Below, piece by piece: positions 44,958-55,841 of a stretch of DNA of 64,000 nucleotides (position 1 is the stretch's first letter; each line of letters begins with the position of its first letter). Below the pieces are notes generated by a model. The model was not told the origin of the DNA. It saw only the letters and a list, made by a program, of their open reading frames with translations, and did no database searches. The position numbers were made by a program, and so were the translations under genes. The DNA lies in NCBI RefSeq assembly GCF_001641265.1, contig NW_020167525.1, positions 343,501 through 407,500 of the forward strand, read 5' to 3'. Source of the stretch: Pseudogymnoascus destructans (lineage: Eukaryota > Ascomycota > Leotiomycetes > Thelebolales > Thelebolaceae).

Positions 44958-45464
44958 TCGAAGGAATGAATCTCACCTTACCTGCCGCCCGAGCAATGTC
45001 CACATCGGCGTTCTATTTACAAGGACCCGCTCTATCCAGCCCAAGTGAGTAGACCAATGTAGGTTGCGCCTTGTTCTTCGTATCCCATATTTCAGGAATC
45101 CGATAGTGACGAGTCTGAGGAAGGCACAGGGGAATCTACTGGTGATGGCTCTGAGGAAGCCAATGGAGAGAATTCAGAGGAGGACTCTGGGGAAGAACCC
45201 GAGGAAGACTCAGATGAAGATGACTCTGACGAAGACTCTGAGGACAACTCTGATGGGGAAGATTATGACAAGGGAGATGGACGACAGGAGAAAAGGCCAG
45301 TTGGTAAAGTGTCCAAAAGTGAAGAATCAACCTCCTGCTACAAGGTTGTTAACGACGAGCAAGACGACCAGGATATATTGGTATTTGAATTTTTCTTTAA
45401 TTAAATCCCCATTTCTGTTGTTTTTTTTTTTTTTTTTTTTACTCATTTTATCACACAGGATAAA
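44958..45464 (+). pseudogene. Acidic host-like gene fragment, cut by LTR-1
   Basis: A plus-strand exon ending PLYPAQ at 45043 (donor GTGAGT) joins in phase to an exon at about 45096. That exon starts ESDSDESEEGTGE and continues as ~60 Asp/Glu/Ser residues (EEPEEDSDEDDSDEDSEDNS), then a basic stretch (RQEKRPVGKVSKSEE). A likely donor near 45379 and an acceptor at 45456, after a T-run of about 22, define the next exon. That exon is broken after about 8 nt by LTR-1. The start is not identified. Nuclear-type low-complexity protein; function unknown. Confidence 0.5.
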
Positions 45465-45956
45465 TGTAATAGTGGGTACACTAGATGTGAGAATCTAGCC
45501 ACCCAAGGAAGGGATGATTTTACTTAAGACAACACACTGTCTTAGGAAAAAGAGCTAAAGGGTCGTAGCTTAGACTATTCCACAACGCAGCAATCAGGTG
45601 TATGATGTAGTGGAGTGGTTTAGACAAGTTGTAACAAATGTTGAGTATGAGAACTCAGGGATAAGTCAGAGGTTAGCACCTCACTGACTTTTCAGAAACA
45701 AGGAGTAACAAGATCAATGCTTGGAAGCTTGGAAAAGACGTGGAAGTATGTGATAGTCGATTTACTGTATTGTCTGCTTGCCCTTTCTTAAGGAAAGGGC
45801 AATCCTATTTATGTAAAGGAGTGTAGTTCTCTCATTTTCCAACCTATTTATGTAAAGGAGTGTAGTTCTCTCATTTTTCAAGACTTTCCATGACTAACCA
45901 GGCTTGGTAACTGTAGTCAACGTAAGAGAATCCCATAGAACCATCTCCTAGGTTCC

Positions 45957-46206
45957 TGTAAGGACACAGGGCACCCAGCTCACAGTAATAGCATATGAGA
46001 GTGCGAGTCGGAGGCTAAACGGATGCTATCCTATAGGTCTACTACAAAGGATACAAAAAAGATGAAGAGAGGAACCCCCGTTGAGTCAATTTCCTTAAGT
46101 ACCCGAAACGGGTCCGACTCGGATAACCTACCCTAATGCTCCCCACGTGACCGTAACCTGCCCGACTCCGATGCTTTCCATCACTGAGGGCTTTGGCATC
46201 CTTACA
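45957..46206 (-). repeat. Solo LTR-2, short form (250 bp), GTTCC duplication
   Basis: TGTAAGGACAC...GGCATCCTTACA with GTTCC on both sides (45952-45956 and 46207-46211). It lacks about 120 bp present in the 372-bp form, so the family has length variants. Confidence 0.88.
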
Positions 46207-46590
46207 GTTCCTAGCCTATAGAAAGTGAAAGGAGGTCCAAGGTCAGAGTACCCCTATAGACAAATTATGTCATAACTTAACCAATCTTGTGGGTAACTAA
46301 GGAGCGATGACGTGTAATGAATCATAGACGGTTGTAGAAGCTTTTGGAGCTATCGTTCATGTTCCTAGGCCTCTAGTTGATAGAGATATGTCATGTGTAG
46401 TATTAGCCCAGTAACTAAGGAGTGATGTCATGTAATGAATCATAGAGGGTTGTAGAGATATGCTATGTGGTCATATCAGCCCAGTAACTAAGGAGCAATG
46501 ACGTGTAATGAATCATAGAGGGTTGTATCAATTGTTGAGTAGTATTGCTCTTGTTGTTGGTGTGACAAGCCAAAATATGTATAGTGACTT

Positions 46591-46962
46591 TGTAAGGACA
46601 CAGGGCACCCAGCTCACAGTAATAGCATATGAGAGTGCGAGTCAGAGGCTGAACGGATGCTATCCTATAGGTCTACTACGAAGGATACAAAAAAGATGAA
46701 GGGGGAACCCCGTTGAGTCTGTTTCCTTAAGTACCCGAAACGGGCCCGACTCGGTTATCCCAACCCTAGCCCTGAACCTTCCACCGCAACAGGTCTGCAT
46801 CAGCCCTGAACCCTATACACTTACCGTCCCCCACTATAGTGTAACTCGCTATATGCTCCTCTACTGGTTCGAAACCCCACCGAGTCAGATTCCATGCTTG
46901 TAGTGACCATAACAGTTCTGAGACAGGTTCTTCGAGTATCTAGGTACGGAGGCATCCTTACA
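46591..46962 (-). repeat. Solo LTR-2, long form (372 bp), GACTT duplication
   Basis: TGTAAGGACAC...GGCATCCTTACA with GACTT at 46586-46590 and 46963-46967. It is nearly identical to the copy at 1956-2327. Confidence 0.9.
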
Positions 46963-47045
46963 GACTTGTAGGTTTGAGGAGGAGATTTCTAATTTTGCTC
47001 TTGAGTTTTGATAGCAAACTGAGTGCAACGAATGTCAGTATGACA

Positions 47046-48650
47046 TATTCATGCTCTGAATTTTGACTTCCGCTCTTGAGTTTCCTTCTCCTTTTTAGCC
47101 TTGTCAGCTATTTTTTTCCAAGCATCTTAGCTGTTAATGGACCACACGTTGCTTGAACAACATTGCAGCTTTTGACCTTTGCCTTTTGCTGGTTCACAAC
47201 CTTTGTAGATAGTAAATCATACTGTAGAACAGCTAACTCTCCTTGAGCAAGGACATTTTCAGTACCGCACGCCCAAGAATCCCATTCTTGTGCCGATGGA
47301 CTTGACAAAAGGTATGGTATCTTTGCCTGCCAATGCTGTAATTTGAGCTCTGAATGTACAAATTTTGTCGGAGTCTGTGGAATTTGTGGTAGGTCTAGAG
47401 CCTTTTCAGACAGTGTATATACCTTCATTTTTTTCAAGGCTTCTTTAGGGTTTATTGGCCAAATTCCAGCTTCACGAAATGCTCCTATAATTGTGCCTTT
47501 CTTGAATGTTTCCGGGCGGATTTTGCCTAAGTCTCAAAAAAATGAAGCAATATTGTAATCAATATCAAGATTTCTCATTGCATATTGAATTGCCTTCTTA
47601 TGCCAGTGTTTGTAAGGCTGAAAAACACCAACATCAAGCGGCTGCATAATATGTGTAAGATGTGACGGGAGCGGATATGGATGAATATTCATCGCTGTTG
47701 CTCGTATGATGAACTCGGGTATTGTATGACTGATATGGCTATCCATAAGAAGGACTTTCAATGGTTTATTAGGCCCAGCATCAGAATGTTTAATGAAATG
47801 CTCTAAATAAAGCATTGCCAGCTCGCCATTTGTATATCCAGAATCAGAGAGCAATATAAGCTCGTCGCCGCTTAGCTTTTCATGATACCAGGACTCCATA
47901 TGTTGTCGTCCTTGTATAATAATCACTGGTGGAATCACTTGTCCAATTGCACAGATTGACTCGATTATAGTAATAGACCTGCGATTTTCGGCCATTGGAA
48001 CATACATCTTAGTAGGGTCAGTTCAATTATATTTCAATGACGATAACTAATTGTACATACCTCTGTAATATATATAGGAAGTATTACCTCCTCCCCTGGT
48101 GCTACTCCAACTCGAAAGCCAGTTTCGTCAAAGTTATAGACGTTTTGCGGCTGGATATCATGTTGGATACACCATGACAAATATACTGAAAACCAGTCCT
48201 CTACCGCCGAAATATCATGAGTTGTAACTCGAATTTGAGCAATCGCTTTCGTTTTAACGACTTGAAAAAGGTTAGAATGGCTTTTTATAAAGCCCTGAAA
48301 CCAGCGCCATGAAGGCGCTGGTTTCGGTGGTATTTCTGCCGCCCGCAATTGGCCAATTGCTGCAAAAACCATTGCTCTTGATGCCCCGTAACCTGCATGA
48401 TACGGATCTTCGACATATTTGTATATCGCCTTAATTTGTACCTCCGAGAGTATCTTATTTTGTCCTCCGCGTTTAGAAATATGGGGCTTCGGCGGCTTTC
48501 AACTTCGCTCGTCGAATGTAGGAATTAAGCGTCTAAGTATTAACGTTATAAATTCGAGCGGCGGTGATTGCTTTTCGGAAGGGTTCTTGCGGAGGAATTC
48601 AAGGGCTTGGTCCATTATACAGAGCAAAATTATCGCAGGTGCATAGTTGA
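47046..48650 (-). pseudogene. pogo-D transposase remnant
   Basis: The minus strand from about 48620 gives a helix-turn-helix region (QIKAIYKYVEDPYHAGYG), then PAPSWRWFQGFIKSHSNLFQ and VYNFDETGFRVGVAPGEEV. A second frame follows (TIIESICAIGQVIPPVIIIQ, VLLMDSHISHTIPEFI, LPSHLTHIMQPLDVGVFQPY). A third C-terminal frame reaches 47108. These are the DDE motifs of a pogo-family transposase distinct from pogo-B and pogo-C. Frame breaks near 48030 and 47550 disable it. Confidence 0.82.
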
Positions 48651-48677
48651 GAGTATATTTGGGTGTAAATCTCTGAC

Positions 48678-49070
48678 TTGGCTATGACATTTTGCTTTCC
48701 GGATGCACTTCGCTTTCGCCGACCACCGACGATTACCCCGACCTTGAGCACAAGGTCGGTTCCGACGATTACGGTAGAGCACAATGTGAAGGTGGCCTTC
48801 ATTGGTCGTGTTCACAAAAACTCTAAACTCACACTACGAAAAGATTATCTTCAGATTCAGGGGACTCCCTTCGATGATAATACGAATGAGTCTAGTGAAT
48901 ACGATGTAGATCCAAGTGATAAAGAAGCGCTAACTGACGATGATGGAACTCCATCGGATATTGACGTCGCTCGCGCAAATGGAGCTCAAAGTAAGCCAAA
49001 CAAGAAAGTTCGGGGGCGGAGACGTGATAGCATCGAAAGAAAGGGGTCACAGGTCTATGTGTATTATTAA
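48678..49070 (+). CDS. Unrecognised acidic ORF, 130 residues
   Basis: MAMTFCFPDALRFRRPP starts the ORF. From about residue 50 it reads as a plausible protein: NSKLTLRKDYLQIQG, an acidic stretch (NESSEYDVDPSDKEALTDDD) and a basic tail (KPNKKVRGRRRDS). No domain is known to me. It could be an independent small gene or the 3' part of the acidic gene fragment at 44958-45464, separated by the TE nest. Confidence 0.3.
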   Translation: MAMTFCFPDALRFRRPPTITPTLSTRSVPTITVEHNVKVAFIGRVHKNSKLTLRKDYLQIQGTPFDDNTNESSEYDVDPSDKEALTDDDGTPSDIDVARANGAQSKPNKKVRGRRRDSIERKGSQVYVYY

Positions 49071-49193
49071 TCGAGCTTGCATCATAAACTCATACCACGA
49101 ACTATATCATATTTCGAGCATTGCATTCTTGCTTAACAGTCTACCCTTACATACGTCTAACTAGTGATGTCCACGCAGACGTCTAATCAAAGT

Positions 49194-50848
49194 CTACTCA
49201 CCCTCGTCCACAGCTGTGGCTGTTCCGAGAGCATTATCGCCATTCGCGGAGTATGCTCGAATAGCCTCCAAGACAGGTCGTCTCGTCGCAGGCGTATCAA
49301 ATACTTGCGCGTGGTCTAAATTGTCGAACCAGAGGATATCAATTCCCTTCCCTCGCCAAGGCCTATGTTTCCACCCTTCCTGTACCAGCAAGCCCCCCTC
49401 CTCGCTCACATCGGGCATTATCTCCACAGCTCTCTCATTATCTACATCTTCCGTTCCCTCTGCCAAATATCGGCCCACAGACTCGGTGTTAACAATCAAG
49501 TCTCTCCCTGCCAAACTGACCGTAACATCGCGGCCCTCTACAGCCTCCTTCCACAGCACATTCTCCGACCAGAAGAAGTGCCGCGCCAAACTATGCGCAA
49601 CCCCCATATCCATGCTCGCAAAGTACCACAGCTGGTGCTGGCTCGCCGACTGCGGCTGACGCCGTGTGAAGTTATATGCTACGTCAGGCAGGTGCAGCAA
49701 GATGGTCACCGGGTCGATGAGCACGATATCCGCGATCATTGGCGCCGTTTCGGCGTGCGCGAGGAGATGGGTCGCAATCACAGAGCCGTAGCTATGCGTG
49801 GCAAGCACAACCCGGGAGTAGCCGTGCTGGTTGAGGATTGAGGCGATCTCAGCGCATAGCACGGCAGGCAAAAGGGGGGCGTGCGTCAGACGGAAGGAGA
49901 CGGGGTGTATTTCGAGGGCAATTAGGCCGATTTGGCCGCCCGAACCATCTCCGGAGGGAAGGTCTTTAGCTGAGTTTATGTCGGAGAGGAAGGGGACGTA
50001 GGGGTAGAGTCCGATGCCGATACCGTGGATGAAGAGAACTGGGAGGTGCGTGGTCGACGTGTGGGGACGGTGCCAGTAGGTTGTGTATTTCGCGGGTGAC
50101 CGCTTGGTAGTGAGGACGGCCTGTGGGCGGAAGGGGAACACTGTGAAGAAGCGGGAGAGGCAGGTGCGGTGGAAATGGAACCCGGCGCGGAGGAGGTTGA
50201 TGTAGGTGAGCAAGTCGACAAAGCCCACGCACTGGGACAAATTAGCTTCGTGATCATGGAAACAGTGGCAAAGCGCCTTATACATACCATATACCAAGCC
50301 AAACTACGATGTAGCATGTCTATTGGATCGAGTGTCAGGCGAAGACTCTCGGCCTTGCCCCTCCCTGGCTCGAACTTCCTCCCCACCAAGGTCTCGTATG
50401 CAGCCACATACTCGTCCAACTCCTCCTCATCATCTCCAGCTTCCCCACCGCGGTTGAAGAACGCCCATTGTATAAACTCTTTCACATTTTCGTGCTTTAT
50501 CTCCTCTTGCGGGGCACCCAGGAACCACCGATCAAGGTAGGTGTCTGGATCTGGGATGAACTTGTAACACTTTTCGAACAGCGCCTTTCGTTCTGTCCGA
50601 GAGGGGATGGGCGGGTGAACGGCCGCACGCTGGAGATATGCGCTGTATGGGAGGAAGACGACGAGGTAGAATAGCGACTCGGCGACGGCGATAACGTTTA
50701 TCGCAAGTGGGATGTGAGGGCGGGGAATTCCAAAGATATAACTGGCGATGAGGAATACCGTATAGATGATGCTGACTGGCGTGAGATAGTGCAGAAAGAC
50801 GATGCAGGTGCGGATGAAGATGTATTCGAGGCGGGTGTCGTTTATCAT
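49194..50848 (-). CDS. Membrane-anchored alpha/beta hydrolase, 532 residues
   Basis: Exons 50848-50288 and 50231-49194 join in phase 0 (56-bp intron). The N-terminus has two or three hydrophobic segments (TCIVFLHYLTPVSIIYTVFL, INVIAVAESLFYLVVFLPYS), suggesting a membrane anchor. The catalytic domain starts at LPVLFIHGIGIGLYPYVPFL, with nucleophile ATHSYGSVIATHLL (serine in HSYGS) and a C-terminal DNLDHAQVFD histidine. It resembles uncharacterised fungal hydrolases with a long N-terminal region; substrate unknown, perhaps a lipid. It is divergent from the patatin-type lipase at 51486, sharing a 637-bp intergenic region. Confidence 0.8.
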
Positions 50849-51485
50849 GACTGCTGGTGCAGTGGGTTGTAGGATCTTGCGAGAGTCCTTCTTTTCAAGG
50901 TCTCAGGATCAAGCGGTTAGTATCGTGATTTCGTCGTCGCCATGAGGTTTCCGGCTGAGATTTATCGAGTCGAAATGTTATAGGAGGAATGGCCATAAAA
51001 TATATGTCCTCCATCACCAAGTTCGAGCAGGTACGTCAGTCAGCCTTTGGTGGGACTAGAGTGTGTTGAGACACTTGAGGTCTCACGGAAGGCGCGTGTG
51101 CCATGTGAAAGAAGAAACGTTGGGATGTGTTGTAATAGTCACGTGATCTCACGTGATCTCTGTACGGATTATCGGTAAAGCCAAGTATAGCACCAACGGG
51201 AACGCCAACGATGATGACTGTAAGATGATGGCAGCACGCCGAGGAAGCCTCTACTCTCTCAGTAGGTCATGGTAACTACATACATCGTCGTGTATTTACC
51301 ACCATATCCTTCTTATTTCATCTAGAGTGCTAGTTCTCTTCTTATGTTGGCAGCTCTTGTCCCTAGGCAAGACGGGAAACCCAAGGCACAAGCCACGAAG
51401 ATGAATTTATAGGCCGACGACGAATATACCGACACTCTTTCAGACATAGACACGACCACAGCCGAACTCTCGCCCATGGGGCATT
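50849..51485. promoter_or_regulatory. Shared divergent promoter of two lipid hydrolase genes
   Basis: It holds the second 63-bp repeat (51128-51190) with CACGTG at 51140 and 51150. No other gene is seen, apart from possible upstream coding of the lipase near 51405-51485. Confidence 0.45.
51128..51190 (+). repeat. 63-bp dispersed repeat, copy 2
   Basis: Matches 42379-42441; both E-boxes are intact here (GTCACGTGATCTCACGTGAT). It ends 296 bp before the lipase ATG. Confidence 0.8.
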
Positions 51486-53282
51486 ATGTTCCCTCTCCTC
51501 GACACTCCTACACCCCACGCTTCGGCAGCAACCTGGGTTGACTCCGTCGCTGCCGCACCCCAGACCGCCAACACCTCTCGCTCCCGGCGGAGTCTCGCCC
51601 AGCTCGCCCAGCTCGCCAAAACCTCCAAAACCTACCTCACCTCGACCGTCCTCCACCTGTGCGATGGCCTCACCTCCAACCAGCGGCTGGCCGCCCAACA
51701 CAGAGTCGAAAATATCCACCTCGTAACTCAGCGACTGCGCGACGCCACACGGGTCGAGGAATGGAGGGCTGCGGCGCGGGAGCTGGATATACTCGAAGGC
51801 AATGAGGCGTGGAAGACGGATAACGAGTCTTCGGAGTTTGACGCCCCGCTGATCCAGGCGCGGTTGGATTTATTGAATGAGGCACGGGCGGGTGGGGATG
51901 TGAGGCGCATGTTGTATCTTGTGCGGACGTCGCTGTCGCGCGGGTTGGGGGGGATGGGAAATGTGGAGTTATACCAGCATTCGCATGTGGGAACGAAGGA
52001 TCTGATCGAGAGCTATATTGATGCGACGATCGAGACGATACAGAAGCTGGCTAGGACGGAGGACAAGGCGTTGCCGGCGGGGCTGGATACGAAAGACCTA
52101 ATGGAGCAGGTTGTGCTCGCGCGGCAGGCGTTTGGGAGGAGTGCGCTGCTTCTCAGTGGCGGGGCGACACTCGGGATGTACCATATTGGCGTTCTCAAAG
52201 CGCTGTTTGAGGAGAAGCTGCTTCCGCGCATCATCTCTGGGGCGTCAGCAGGCTCAATCGTCTGCTCGGTGCTGTGCACACGCACCGACGAAGAGATTCC
52301 CGAAGTACTGCGCGGATTTCCTCATGGGAACCTCGCCGTATTCGAAGAGCAAGATCGCGAAGAAGGCGCCTTGGAACATATCGCGCGACTCCTCACCGAC
52401 GGAGCTTGGATAGACATCAAGCACCTGACCCAGGTGATGCAAGAGCTCCTCGGCGACATGACCTTCCAAGAAGCCTACAACCGCACGCGCCGCATCCTCA
52501 ACATCTGCGTCTCGCCGTCCTCCATCTACGAGCTCCCCCGCCTCCTCAACTACATCACCAGCCCTAACGTCCTCATCTGGTCCGCCGTCGCCGCCTCCTG
52601 CTCCGCCCCCTTCGTCTTCTCCTCCGCGCACATCCTCGCCAAGAACCCCGTCACCGGCGCGCACTACCCCTGGAACCCAACCCCACTCCGCTGGATCGAC
52701 GGCAGCGTCGACAATGACCTCCCCATGACCAGCCTCGCGGAGATGTTCAACGTAAACCACTTCATCGTCTCGCAGGTCAACCCCCACATCGTCCCCTTCC
52801 TCTCCTCCTCCGCCCCCAGCCTCTCCCACCCCTCCGCCTTCAAGCTCAACTCCCACCTCGCCCCTCTCTTCGCCCCTCTCCTCGCCCCGCTCACTCTCCT
52901 CGCCAAGTCAGAGGCCCTCCACCGCCTCCACGTCCTGGCTCAGCTGGGCGTGCTGCCGAATATCTGCAATAAGGCGCGCAACATGCTGTCTCAGAAGTAC
53001 TCGGGCGATATCACCATCCTGCCGAGGGTGGAGTATCAGGATTTTGTGGCGATACTGAAGAATCCGTCGCCGGGGTTTATGGTGAGGGCGTGTGAGGCAG
53101 GGGAGAGGGCCACGTGGCCGCTGCTGGGGAGGGTGAGGAATCATTGTAGTGTTGAATTGGAGCTGGATCGGGCGGTGGCGGAGTTGAGGGCTAGGGCGGT
53201 GTTTGGGAGGGGGGTGGGGAGGAAGGTGGGAAGGAAGGCGGGAAGGCCGGGGGTGGATAGATCGTGTACTAGTGTTGCGTGA
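51486..53282 (+). CDS. Patatin-type triacylglycerol lipase (DUF3336 family, Tgl4/Sdp1-like)
   Basis: A single exon of 598 residues. A DUF3336 region (about residues 75-185: RDATRVEEWRAAARELDILE, MLYLVRTSLSRGLGGMGNVE) precedes the patatin core. The core shows oxyanion GGATLGMYHIGVLKAL, nucleophile GASAGS and catalytic aspartate in WIDGSVDNDLP. These enzymes release fatty acids from stored triacylglycerol on lipid droplets. The usual C-terminal motif NHCSVELELDRAVAELRARA is present. The true start may be upstream or spliced: the frame is open back to 51450 and a second frame (51405-51530) looks coding. Confidence 0.88.
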   Translation: MFPLLDTPTPHASAATWVDSVAAAPQTANTSRSRRSLAQLAQLAKTSKTYLTSTVLHLCDGLTSNQRLAAQHRVENIHLVTQRLRDATRVEEWRAAARELDILEGNEAWKTDNESSEFDAPLIQARLDLLNEARAGGDVRRMLYLVRTSLSRGLGGMGNVELYQHSHVGTKDLIESYIDATIETIQKLARTEDKALPAGLDTKDLMEQVVLARQAFGRSALLLSGGATLGMYHIGVLKALFEEKLLPRIISGASAGSIVCSVLCTRTDEEIPEVLRGFPHGNLAVFEEQDREEGALEHIARLLTDGAWIDIKHLTQVMQELLGDMTFQEAYNRTRRILNICVSPSSIYELPRLLNYITSPNVLIWSAVAASCSAPFVFSSAHILAKNPVTGAHYPWNPTPLRWIDGSVDNDLPMTSLAEMFNVNHFIVSQVNPHIVPFLSSSAPSLSHPSAFKLNSHLAPLFAPLLAPLTLLAKSEALHRLHVLAQLGVLPNICNKARNMLSQKYSGDITILPRVEYQDFVAILKNPSPGFMVRACEAGERATWPLLGRVRNHCSVELELDRAVAELRARAVFGRGVGRKVGRKAGRPGVDRSCTSVA

Positions 53283-53286
53283 GTAG

Positions 53287-53736
53287 CGAATGAGTACTTC
53301 ACCTCCTTCAACCTCACGGGGGGGATAACATGGCTTCTCGAACCCCCCGCCGCTGCCATGGTTCCCTCGTCCAGGAGCAACAAGAGGGACGTTCTTGGTC
53401 TTGGGCCGGGAGATAAAGGATTCAGTAAGTCTACAAACCACCAATCCCGTATAGACGCATGCTAACAGTCCACTCTCACAGTTCTCCTCCTGGGCAGATA
53501 CCGCTTCAACGAGGGCAGTTCAAGAAGCTACGCGCCATGTTATGTCACTACTAGAGTCATGTGAGGCAAAGGGGTTATTGCTGAAATTCCAGTACCTCAA
53601 TTACGCAGCAGCGTATCAGAATCCGCTAGAGTCGTATGGGGAGGAGAATCTAAGGTTTATGAGGGGGGTGAGTAGGAAGTATGGTCCGAAGGGGGTATTC
53701 CAGAAACAGGTTCCTGGGGGGGTTAAGCTGCGGTAG
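53287..53736 (+). pseudogene. FAD-linked oxidoreductase, C-terminal part (detached)
   Basis: The plus strand reads NEYFTSFNLTGGITWLLEPP, SNKRDVLGLGPGDKGF, an intron (GTAAGT at about 53434 to CAG at 53480), SSWADTASTRAVQEATRHVM, then FQYLNYAAAYQNPLESYGEE and KYGPKGVFQKQVPGG. This is the signature C-terminus of berberine-bridge-type FAD oxidases (PCMH family). A frame slip follows the intron. The N-terminal two thirds lie on the minus strand at 55842-56977. It starts within 5 bp of the lipase stop. Confidence 0.8.
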
Positions 53737-53917
53737 TATAGGGGTTACATACCTGAGATGAATGGGGTTGAATATATATGAGACAAAGCGGTTTGGTTGG
53801 AGTCTTGCGCTCCTATGAAAACATTAGTATTAGGCATGTTAACGGACAGCGGATTCCAAACACCATAACTCCAATACATCAGCTCACCTACCAATCCTCA
53901 AACAACAAGTTAACGAC

Positions 53918-55444
53918 CTAAGCCACACTTTTAACGCCCAACCAACCAACTACCCTCTCCAACGGCCTCAAAGAACACCCCCCATACGGCCCCCCATACG
54001 GACCCCCATACACAATATAATTCGCCTCCATCCACTTACTCAGATGCGTCGTAAAATGGCAGAGGAGCTGCCACCACCCCGGATTCGACGCCGTCATCAG
54101 CACAAACGTCATCTGGCCCGGGTTGAGCACCACCGTGGCGGACGTGGCCCCGGTCACGGCGTCGACCGTGTTCTCGCCGTGCATGTGGAAGACGTGCGTG
54201 TCGAATCCCATGTCGTAGAGGTACCAGATGACCGGGTCGTTGACGCACATGGGGACGGGGGGGTTGTTAGCGTAGGTGTAGCCGCTGATCTGGGGGGGTG
54301 TTAGTTTGGCTTGTTGGAGTGCAAAAGGGGGGCAGGGGTTACCAGAAAGAAATTCGGCGCCATGGTGGTAGTAACATTTGTCTTGGGCGTGTTGATGAAC
54401 TGTGGCTACCAAATATGATTCCAATCCCCTGGGTCACCTGCGGATATTCAACGACAAATTGGCAACCTTGGATGCCATGCCAGCAAGGTACTTCTGGACG
54501 TTGTGCAGAGCCAGGAAGGATTCGACTCCTGGTTATCCGAGTAGATGAGCAGGAATTCGCGGTTCCCTTTCATCACGGCCTCCATCCGCCCCGGGTTGTA
54601 GATGATCACCCGGGCCGTAGGATCCAGCATCTTGGTATTGATACATGCTGACGTAGGGGTGATAGGAGAAGATACGGCTGTCGTGGCCGGGGTTGGGAGC
54701 TGAGCCTGATGGGACAAGCCCGATGAGTCTCAATACTTCACCTTCTATCATCTGAAATTATTGGAAATGGTGGTCGAGCTACCATTTGTGAACGAAGCAT
54801 TCCCCAGGGGGACTGCATTCCCAATAGTGACACTTTCAGTCCCATTATAATAAACGCTGCCCTCCGACTCCTTAGTGTAGTACAACCCCATCGAATGCAT
54901 GCTCGAGAAGAAATGGTCCATCTTGTTTACAAACATGATCTTCAGCGTGTCAGCACATCTCCACGTCCACCGAGGCAACACAACACCTCCCACTTGAGAA
55001 CACCTACCTCAGAGGATAGGTCCCTGAAGACCAAGCCATTCCTGTTGCTTGGTCCGCTCCCTGAACGAGGCATCTGTGTATCCCTTATATTGCCCCTTGT
55101 CGTACTTAGTCCCGATGCTCGTATCTGAGGCGATATATCCGTATGTCTGGGCACGGAAGGACTCATTCATTGGTCACCGAGCCAGTTATCCCACCCTATA
55201 TATCAAAAACGTTTTTCAGAACTGGAGCTGTGGGGAAGTACATCCAGCGCCATACCTGTCGGAGGTAATTCCAGGGTTCAACTTCGGCGGCCACATAGTA
55301 TCGGCGGACTCGGCCGGAAAATGTAAGAGGAGTATAGTATGGTAAGTGGCCGTCCATGCGGGCATTGCAGTCCTCCCATTGTCGGCATGTGGCAACAGCA
55401 GCTGCTGTGAGGAGAAGATAAACAGAGGGTAGTAATGAATGCAT
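53918..55444 (-). pseudogene. Multicopper oxidase (ceruloplasmin-like) pseudogene
   Basis: A signal peptide (MHSLLPSVYLLLTAAAVATC) is followed by RRYYVAAEVEPWNYL. After a possible intron, WDNWLG is followed by a 1-nt deletion, then ESFRAQTYGYIASDTSIGTK and TKQQEWLGLQGPIL. Next come TLKIMFVNKMDHFFSSMHSM (first copper site, one histidine lost), FSYHPYVSMYQYQDAG, VIIYNPGRMEAVMKGNREFL and LALHNVQKYLAGIQGCQF. A final frame has FDTHVFHMHGE and PGWWQLLCHFTTHLSKWMEA (T1/T2/T3 copper ligands). At least four frame changes. Extracellular oxidase when functional. Confidence 0.8.
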
Positions 55445-55841
55445 TGCGAATGAATATCAAAAGTATGGAAACAGGGAAGTGATAACAGGAATAAGCAGAA
55501 ACGACTGAATAGAGAGCGACAGCTAAGTTATAATAATGGGGATATTCCCCGTTTCTTGGGGAGACCGCAGCAGCCACCCTTCTTCATAAGGAAGGAACGA
55601 TGAAGTGTCAACCTTTTCTATAAGGAAGGCACGATAGACTATTGAAAACGCGGGGAAGGAATCTGTTGTTCTAGGTCTCTGCTGTTCTGTCTACTGGTAT
55701 TTACATCTGCGATATTTTGTAATGCCGTTCTGGGACTTGCCAGAGGTAACCCCAACCATCGCGACGTGGACATATATTGTCTGGTCGGGGGAGGGAGGGC
55801 TTGAATATTGCGATGGCCATGATTTGGTTTCTGTCCACTCG
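55445..55841. other. Leader of the oxidase pseudogene and inversion junction
   Basis: AT-rich with no gene. If the inversion model is right, the right breakpoint lies at its end or slightly beyond. Confidence 0.4.

Larger units (their letters stand above)
45465..47045 (+). repeat. LTR-1 copy carrying two nested LTR-2 insertions
   Basis: It starts TGTAATAGTGGG at 45465 and ends GTCAGTATGACA at 47045. After subtracting the two nested LTRs it is about 950 bp. A 40-bp stretch near 45808-45860 is tandemly duplicated. Its own flanks (ATAAA left, TATTC right) do not match, so one side has been rearranged since insertion. Confidence 0.85.

Noticed and set aside
52254..52856. 200-residue minus-strand ORF inside the lipase gene
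   Set aside because: Shadow of the patatin-domain frame; Gly/Glu-rich with no motif.
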